This document shows positions 6,013 to 9,895 of a DNA stretch of 9,895 bases, piece by piece. The stretch comes from Pseudomonadota bacterium. GTDB lineage: Bacteria; Desulfobacterota; Desulfobulbia; Desulfobulbales; Desulfobulbaceae. The notes under the pieces are model-generated. The model was not told where the DNA came from. It ran no database searches and was given only the letters and a program-made list of their open reading frames with translations. The stretch is from the NCBI GenBank assembly GCA_009778235.1, contig WRKE01000261.1, positions 1-9,895 of the forward strand, written 5' to 3'. The translations under genes and the position numbers were made by a program. Each line of letters opens with the position of its first letter. The stretch's first letter is position 1.

Positions 6013-7023
6013 TCACCACAGGTTTCCGGCCGGTCGATTACCCTGCTCGATCCGTTGCAACTGATCGTTGAGGTCGTCGATTTCAGCCCGCCAGTAGGTG
6101 GTGGAGCCGAAATCCGGCACCACGGCCGTGGCCCCGTCCTCGACCACCTGGTGGGCGCACCAGGCCGAATAATGGATAAAGCGCATGGCCCTTAAGGGCT
6201 CGATCAACCGCAGCGTGCTTCGGGCAAAGAACCGAAAAGTTTCGTAGCCTTCGATGAGCAGCTCAGCTTCCAGCGAGGCGTCTTCCAGGCGTCCCGGCAG
6301 CAGCATCCAGAGATCCTGCACCGGCGGCCCGATGACCATGTCATCAAAATCGATCAACAGAAAAGAGGCCCCGGGCCGATACAGCAGGTTGCCGGTGTGG
6401 CAGTCACCATGGATTCTGATGGTCTCAAGGCCTTCGAACAGGGGGGTGATGGCGGCGATGAGCTTCTCGGCGGCCCGGGTGTAGGGGGAGAGCAGATCAC
6501 CCGGAACAAGGCCGCTTTTCTGGATATACGCCACCTGGGCGGCGGTGGTGACGGCCGGGTGCAGATGCTGACGATGCGCGGCCCTATTCCGCGCTCCCAC
6601 CATGTGCATCCGGCCAAGCAGGCGGCCGACACCCAGCCATTGCTCCTCGTTGAATTCATCGACCGAGCGGCCGCCCCTTTTCGGAAACACCGCGAACGAG
6701 ATGGGGCCGCATTGGCCGATGGTGCCGCGCGGCCGCAGGGGCAGCGGTGCCACCACCGGGATCTCCTCGTCGGCCAGTTGCCGCAGAAAATCGTGTTCCT
6801 CCAGGATCATTTGCGGGCTCCATCGTCCCGGCCGGTAAAACTTGGCGATCAGGCCGTTGCCCTCGTTGTCCGCCAGCTCGTAGACCCGGTTGATGTAGCT
6901 GTTGCATGGCCGGCAGAGATTGGTGCAGGCACTCCCCAGCGCTGTTTCGACCGCCTCCAGAATCCGCTCGGGAGTCAGGCCGTGGAAAGCGGGGTGGGAA
7001 GAGATGGGTGGGTGGGGAGCCAT
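6013..7023 (-). CDS. srkA: stress response kinase SrkA (YihE/RdoA), Ser/Thr protein kinase
   Basis: 336 aa (E. coli SrkA has 328), ATG 7023, TGA 6015-6013. It is a cytoplasmic protein kinase with the APH/choline-kinase fold that phosphorylates Ser/Thr and, in E. coli, supports survival under envelope and oxidative stress. Motifs in order: NSYINRVYEL loop (about 41-50), ATP-site Lys61 in LIAKFYRP, ILEEHDFL (73-80), catalytic loop HGDCHTGN (205-212) with Asp207 and Asn212, metal-binding Asp225 in LIDFDD, PVQDLWMLLPG (234-244), and EPLRAMRFIHYSAW (275-288). All catalytic residues are present, so it should be active. A GTGAGG 7 nt before the ATG supports the start. Odd: three cysteines (33, 37, 40) sit in the N-terminal nucleotide-loop region, which I do not recall in E. 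coli SrkA. The dsbA partner found beside srkA in enterics is absent; here the gene is divergent from flavin redox enzymes. Confidence 0.95.
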   Translation of the reverse strand: MAPHPPISSHPAFHGLTPERILEAVETALGSACTNLCRPCNSYINRVYELADNEGNGLIAKFYRPGRWSPQMILEEHDFLRQLADEEIPVVAPLPLRPRGTIGQCGPISFAVFPKRGGRSVDEFNEEQWLGVGRLLGRMHMVGARNRAAHRQHLHPAVTTAAQVAYIQKSGLVPGDLLSPYTRAAEKLIAAITPLFEGLETIRIHGDCHTGNLLYRPGASFLLIDFDDMVIGPPVQDLWMLLPGRLEDASLEAELLIEGYETFRFFARSTLRLIEPLRAMRFIHYSAWCAHQVVEDGATAVVPDFGSTTYWRAEIDDLNDQLQRIEQGNRPAGNLW

Positions 7024-7024
7024 G

Positions 7025-7071
7025 GCCGGGCCTCACTGGTTAAATGGAAGCGGGGTGGCAACCTGCCCGGC
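7025..7071 (-). repeat. 7-bp inverted repeat spanning the srkA ribosome site
   Basis: GCCGGGC (7025-7031) and GCCCGGC (7065-7071) are exact reverse complements. The proximal arm covers the spacer between the srkA Shine-Dalgarno and ATG, so pairing could hinder initiation. The loop is 33 nt, which weakens the case. Confidence 0.35.
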
Positions 7072-7238
7072 AAGCGCAGGTTTAAACGACGAACAAAAAA
7101 TAACCTACCACATCCGCTCTCAAAAGGGTTGCGGTTGTGTCACCAGTCCGCCGGAAGATTTTTCTGATTTTCGCAGCCCTGTTGCAATTCAGGATAAAAT
7201 CGCCCATGCTAACAAAAAATATTCAGCGCCTTTGGCCA

Positions 7239-7265
7239 TTCCCCTGCCCATGGAGACAAGGGGAA
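7239..7265 (+). repeat. 7-bp inverted repeat in the flavoprotein leader
   Basis: TTCCCCT (7239-7245) and AGGGGAA (7259-7265) pair around a 13-nt loop, 30 nt before the Shine-Dalgarno. The 286-nt gap between the divergent srkA and flavoprotein genes must hold both promoters, but I cannot single out a convincing pair of boxes; TAAAAT at 7195-7200 is the best -10, without a good -35. Confidence 0.4.
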
Positions 7266-7295
7266 GGGCGGAACAGCCATCTACCAAAAGACCAC

Positions 7296-7302
7296 AAAGG
7301 AG
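7296..7302 (+). promoter_or_regulatory. Shine-Dalgarno deciding the flavoprotein start
   Basis: AAAGGAG 7 nt before the ATG at 7310, followed by a second GAGGAG. An in-frame ATG at 7250 has nothing comparable and would add 20 charged residues before the flavodoxin fold. Confidence 0.8.
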
Positions 7303-7309
7303 AGAGGAG

Positions 7310-7945
7310 ATGAAAGTCGTCGCATTCAATGGCAGTCCCAATGCAGAGGGCAATACCTGGCACGCGCTCAAGATGGTCACCGACGAGTTGGAGAAGGCGG
7401 GTATTGCCACCGAGATTGTCCAGGTCGGCAACAAGGCGGTTCGGGGCTGCCTGGCCTGCGGCCAGTGCGCCAAGCAGCAAAACGAGCAGTGCATCCAGGC
7501 CGATGATCCGGTCAACGAGTGGATTCAGTTGATGAAGGGCGCCGACGGCATTCTCCTGGGCACGCCGGTCCACTTTTCGGCCATGGCCGGGACCATGAAG
7601 TCGTTTTTGGACCGCGCCTTTTACGTCACCGGCTGCAATGGCGGCATGCTGCGTCACAAGGTCGGCGCCGCGGTGGTGGCGGTCCGCCGTTCCGGCGGCC
7701 TGCCCGCCTTCAACCAGTTGAATAATTTTCTCTGTTATGCCGAGATGCTGATCCCGACCTCCAACTACTGGAATGTGATCCATGGCGCGCGGCCGGGCGA
7801 GGCCGCCAAGGATGATGAGGGTGCCCAGATCATGCGGATCTTGGGCAAAAATATGGCCTGGCTGCTGAGGCTGGTCGAGCATGGCAAGGGCACGATCGTC
7901 CCGCCGGCCAGGGAAGGCAAGGTCCGGATGAACTTCATCCGCTGA
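7310..7945 (+). CDS. iron-sulfur flavoprotein (NADPH-dependent FMN reductase/flavodoxin family)
   Basis: 211 aa, ATG 7310, TGA 7943-7945. It opens with the flavodoxin strand-loop MKVVAFNGSPNAEGNT, the FMN phosphate-binding loop (residues 1-16). A compact cysteine motif follows, Cys47, Cys50, Cys53 and Cys61 (C-x2-C-x2-C-x7-C), matching the CX2CX2CX4-7C of the 4Fe-4S flavoproteins (Isf) of methanogens and clostridia. LGTPVHFSAMAGTMKSFLDR (about 83-102) is the typical flavin-ring loop. The product should be a cytoplasmic, oligomeric electron carrier or NAD(P)H-linked reductase, with a proposed role in oxygen or peroxide tolerance of anaerobes; the true partner is unknown. A strong Shine-Dalgarno fixes the start. 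The nitroreductase gene follows 102 nt later on the same strand, so the two may form a redox operon. Confidence 0.9.
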   Translation: MKVVAFNGSPNAEGNTWHALKMVTDELEKAGIATEIVQVGNKAVRGCLACGQCAKQQNEQCIQADDPVNEWIQLMKGADGILLGTPVHFSAMAGTMKSFLDRAFYVTGCNGGMLRHKVGAAVVAVRRSGGLPAFNQLNNFLCYAEMLIPTSNYWNVIHGARPGEAAKDDEGAQIMRILGKNMAWLLRLVEHGKGTIVPPAREGKVRMNFIR

Positions 7946-7992
7946 GGCCGCGCCCGGCGGTCTTGGCCTTGGTGTCGACCAGGCGGGCGACG

Positions 7993-8007
7993 CGGCACCA
8001 GGTGCCG
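7993..8007 (+). repeat. 6-bp tight stem-loop between flavoprotein and nitroreductase genes
   Basis: CGGCAC and GTGCCG pair around a CAG loop. There is no T-run after it, so read-through into the nitroreductase gene is likely; it may adjust relative mRNA levels. Confidence 0.4.
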
Positions 8008-8047
8008 GCCACCGTTCATCCGCCCAATCCCTGTAAAGGAGACCCCC

Positions 8048-8557
8048 ATGGAACTCACCCACGCCCTTGCCACCCGGCGCAGTATCCGTCGTTTTCAGCA
8101 AGAACCGGTCGCTGAAGAACATCTCCAGACGATCATCGAGGCAGCCATGCTGGCGCCCTCGGCGGGCAACCAACAACCCTGGCATTTTGTGGTGATCACG
8201 GACCGGGAAAAGCTCGACTCCATCCCAGCCTTTCACCCCTACAGCGACATGGTGCGCACGGCACCGGCGGCGATCCTCATCTGCGGCGATCCCGCCGGCT
8301 GTCCCTGGCCTGATTTTTGGGTCCAGGATTGCAGTGCCGCCGCCCAGAACGCCCTGTTGGCGGCGCGCGATCTCGGGCTGGGCACGGTCTGGGTGGGTGT
8401 GTATCCTCTTGAGGAGCGGATGAATGGATTTCGCCAATTGCTGACCATCCCCGAGGATGTTTTTCCGTTCGCCCTGATCCCGGTGGGGTGGCCGGCCGGG
8501 CCATTTCATGCCGTCAACCGCAGCAAGCCGGAGCGCGTGCATCGGCAAAGATGGTAG
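8048..8557 (+). CDS. nitroreductase family protein (FMN-dependent)
   Basis: 169 aa, ATG 8048, TAG 8555-8557. It is a short nitroreductase: N-terminal LATRRSIRRFQQEPV (about 7-21, FMN phosphate contacts by the Arg residues), APSAGNQQPWHFVVI (about 36-50), then the acidic/aromatic middle, and AARDLGLGTVWVGVYP (about 104-119) near the flavin. Family members use NAD(P)H to reduce nitro groups, quinones or other electrophiles, normally as dimers in the cytoplasm; the natural substrate here is unknown. Cys residues at about 75, 81 and 95 are not a recognised cluster. TAAAGGAG, 7 nt before the ATG, fixes the start. It probably shares a transcript with the iron-sulfur flavoprotein, which could supply or take up electrons in the same low-potential flavin chemistry. 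It is the last gene before the defence-like block. Confidence 0.92.
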   Translation: MELTHALATRRSIRRFQQEPVAEEHLQTIIEAAMLAPSAGNQQPWHFVVITDREKLDSIPAFHPYSDMVRTAPAAILICGDPAGCPWPDFWVQDCSAAAQNALLAARDLGLGTVWVGVYPLEERMNGFRQLLTIPEDVFPFALIPVGWPAGPFHAVNRSKPERVHRQRW

Positions 8558-8593
8558 CGCTTCTCCCGTCAGCCTGACTCCGGGCCAAGCGCT
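8556..8593 (+). terminator. stem-loop at the nitroreductase stop codon, possible terminator without U-tract
   Basis: AGCGCTT (8556-8562) pairs with AAGCGCT (8587-8593), and inside it CCCG (8565-8568) with CGGG (8581-8584) after a 2-nt internal mismatch. The stem starts at the stop codon itself. It lacks the T-run of a standard terminator, so the calling as terminator is tentative. Confidence 0.4.
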
Positions 8594-8635
8594 GGCGGAT
8601 TATTCACGAAGAGGTGTAAACAAGGAAGGGGACAT

Positions 8636-9895
8636 ATGGTAGAATTTTTAGTTTCGTTATTACAGCAAGGTAATCTAATGCGTCAGTCGATTGAACAGAA
8701 TCATCTTCTGTTGATTGTTGGCGGATGTCTCTTCGTTTTGATTGCCCTGTTTGTTCTCCACTTCTTTTTTCCTGCCTGCTGGCATCTCTTCCGGCTGTGG
8801 CGGATAGCGAAAAAGCTGCGTGCAATTCCCAAAGAACTCGCCCCAGAGGCAATTCTTGACGCCATCGACAAAATATTTTCGCAGTACCACAAACGCCTCC
8901 GTCATCTGTGGAGCGAGTATCAGGAGACCCTGCACCGGCAGTATGAAGAAAAGGGTGGCGAGCGGCGCATCGCGGCGGTGCGGGCCACGGTACCGGCGGA
9001 ACTCTATTTCAGCGGCCAGGCCCTGGTGGAAAGCTGGATGCACACCGAATTTTATAAGCATTTACCCGGCATTTTCACTGGATTGGGGATTATCGGCACG
9101 TTTTCCGGGCTGATTATCGGTCTGGAAGCCTATGTCAAGCGGGTCAAGGATCCCGCCCAGGCCCACGCCGGTTTGCTGGACCTGATGGGCACGGTCAGCC
9201 ACGCCTTTTGGGTATCCGCCGCCGCGATCATTGCCGCCATGATGGTGACCTTTCTCGAAAAGCTTTTGGTCACCTGGTTGCTGCGTAAGGCCGAAGCCAT
9301 TGCCCGTGCCCTTGATGCCCGCTTTGATGCCGGCGTTGAAGAGGAATATCTGTCTCGGCTGGTCAAGGCTTCGGAGGAATCGGCCAGCCAATCAAAAATA
9401 CTCAAAGATGCCCTGGTGCAAGACCTGGGTGTGATGTTGAAAAATTTGACGGATTCGCAGATTCAGAGCAACCGGGAACTCCATGACGCGCTCATCCGGG
9501 AATTGAACGGCAATTTTCAGAAACAAGCCAACAGTATTGAGGGACAGGCCAACAGCATCAGCGAAAGTATCAGGGAGAGTTTGCAGCAACCGCTGCAAGA
9601 CATCGCCAAGACAGTGCAGACCGCCAGCGGTGAGCAGGGCGAGGCCGCCGTGCTCATGCTTCAGCGGGTGATGGAGCGATTCGGCGCTGACCTGCAAACC
9701 TTGCTGGGCGGGCAGATCAATGGCTTGCAAGGGTTGAATAACCAGGCGGCCCAAGCCATGGGCAACGCGGTGGCTTCCCTCAACACCCTGGTCGATAAGC
9801 TGACGGCCAGCGGCCAACAATCCGCCGAAGCCATGGCAACGCACATGGCGGCAGCGGTCGCGGAGATGAAAGCTGAACTCTCCGGCATCAGCGGC
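8636..9895 (+). CDS. zorA: ZorA-like protein of a Zorya anti-phage system (MotA/ExbB-like, C-terminus off window)
   Basis: 420 codons from ATG 8636 to the right edge, with no stop. It has three membrane segments: about 22-46, about 144-165 with the signature LPGIFTGLGIIGTFSGLIIGL (split over 143-163), and about 188-212 (HAFWVSAAAIIAAMMVTFLEK). This MotA/TolQ/ExbB core plus a very long helical tail (from about 215 onward, still open) is the layout of ZorA, the stator half of the Zorya motor. A pentamer with ZorB is driven by ions and thought to sense phage and recruit effectors. Thr155 and Ser194 sit where channel-lining Thr/Ser residues are found in this superfamily. The tail has a seven-residue repeat, QANSIEG then QANSISE (297-310). 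A GGAAGG 6 nt upstream supports the start. The first 130 nt are AT-richer than the neighbours. MotA, ExbB or TolQ proper would be shorter and lack this tail. The type (I, II or other) depends on genes beyond the window. Confidence 0.85.
   Translation, partial: MVEFLVSLLQQGNLMRQSIEQNHLLLIVGGCLFVLIALFVLHFFFPACWHLFRLWRIAKKLRAIPKELAPEAILDAIDKIFSQYHKRLRHLWSEYQETLHRQYEEKGGERRIAAVRATVPAELYFSGQALVESWMHTEFYKHLPGIFTGLGIIGTFSGLIIGLEAYVKRVKDPAQAHAGLLDLMGTVSHAFWVSAAAIIAAMMVTFLEKLLVTWLLRKAEAIARALDARFDAGVEEEYLSRLVKASEESASQSKILKDALVQDLGVMLKNLTDSQIQSNRELHDALIRELNGNFQKQANSIEGQANSISESIRESLQQPLQDIAKTVQTASGEQGEAAVLMLQRVMERFGADLQTLLGGQINGLQGLNNQAAQAMGNAVASLNTLVDKLTASGQQSAEAMATHMAAAVAEMKAELSGISG

Noticed and set aside
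7223..8548. Minus-strand open frame of 441 codons opposite the flavoprotein and nitroreductase genes
   Set aside because: It is the antisense shadow of two well-recognised genes in GC-rich DNA and shows no domain or ribosome site.
1..9895. CRISPR array, IS element, tRNA or rRNA
   Set aside because: No regularly spaced repeats, transposase frames with terminal repeats, cloverleaf or rRNA signatures seen on either strand.

Overview
The window is GC-rich bacterial DNA of mixed coding density. Three things suggest an anaerobic or sulfate-reducer-like Gram-negative, perhaps of the Desulfobulbales/Desulfobacterota: a very large multi-PAS membrane histidine kinase, a clostridial/methanogen-type iron-sulfur flavoprotein, and a SrkA-type kinase in a GC-rich background. 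This is an inference from gene content and style; no phylogenetic marker is present.

Layout. (1) 1-551, minus: the N-terminal half of a lipoprotein-type metallo-beta-lactamase-fold hydrolase (NAPE-PLD/RomA-like), cut by the left edge. (2) 552-1474: a sparse region. It holds one convincing very small Cys-rich ORF with a strong Shine-Dalgarno sequence (693-818), a weaker possible small ORF or gene remnant (990-1184), and the leader and promoter region of the next gene. (3) 1475-5333, plus: a two-component pair, a NarL-type response regulator followed by a kinase of about 1024 aa with about eight membrane segments, four PAS domains, HisKA and HATPase_c. (4) 5334-5554: an AT-only inverted repeat, then an 18-codon ORF ending just before a textbook intrinsic terminator. 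(5) 5555-7023, minus: a small lipoprotein of unknown function and, upstream of it on the same strand, srkA. (6) 7024-8557, plus: an iron-sulfur flavoprotein and a nitroreductase, each with a strong Shine-Dalgarno, probably a redox operon divergent from srkA. (7) 8636-9895, plus: the first 420 codons of a MotA/ExbB-like protein with a long helical tail. This matches ZorA of the Zorya anti-phage system, and the gene is still open at the right edge.

How they work together. The middle genes read as envelope and redox-stress housekeeping: sensing (two-component pair), stress response (SrkA) and flavin redox enzymes. The right edge is the start of a defence locus. If the ZorA call is right, the DNA just past the window should hold zorB and then either zorC/zorD (type I) or zorE (type II), or a variant. 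A structured, gene-free junction (8556-8635) and a more AT-rich zorA start mark the boundary between the two blocks.
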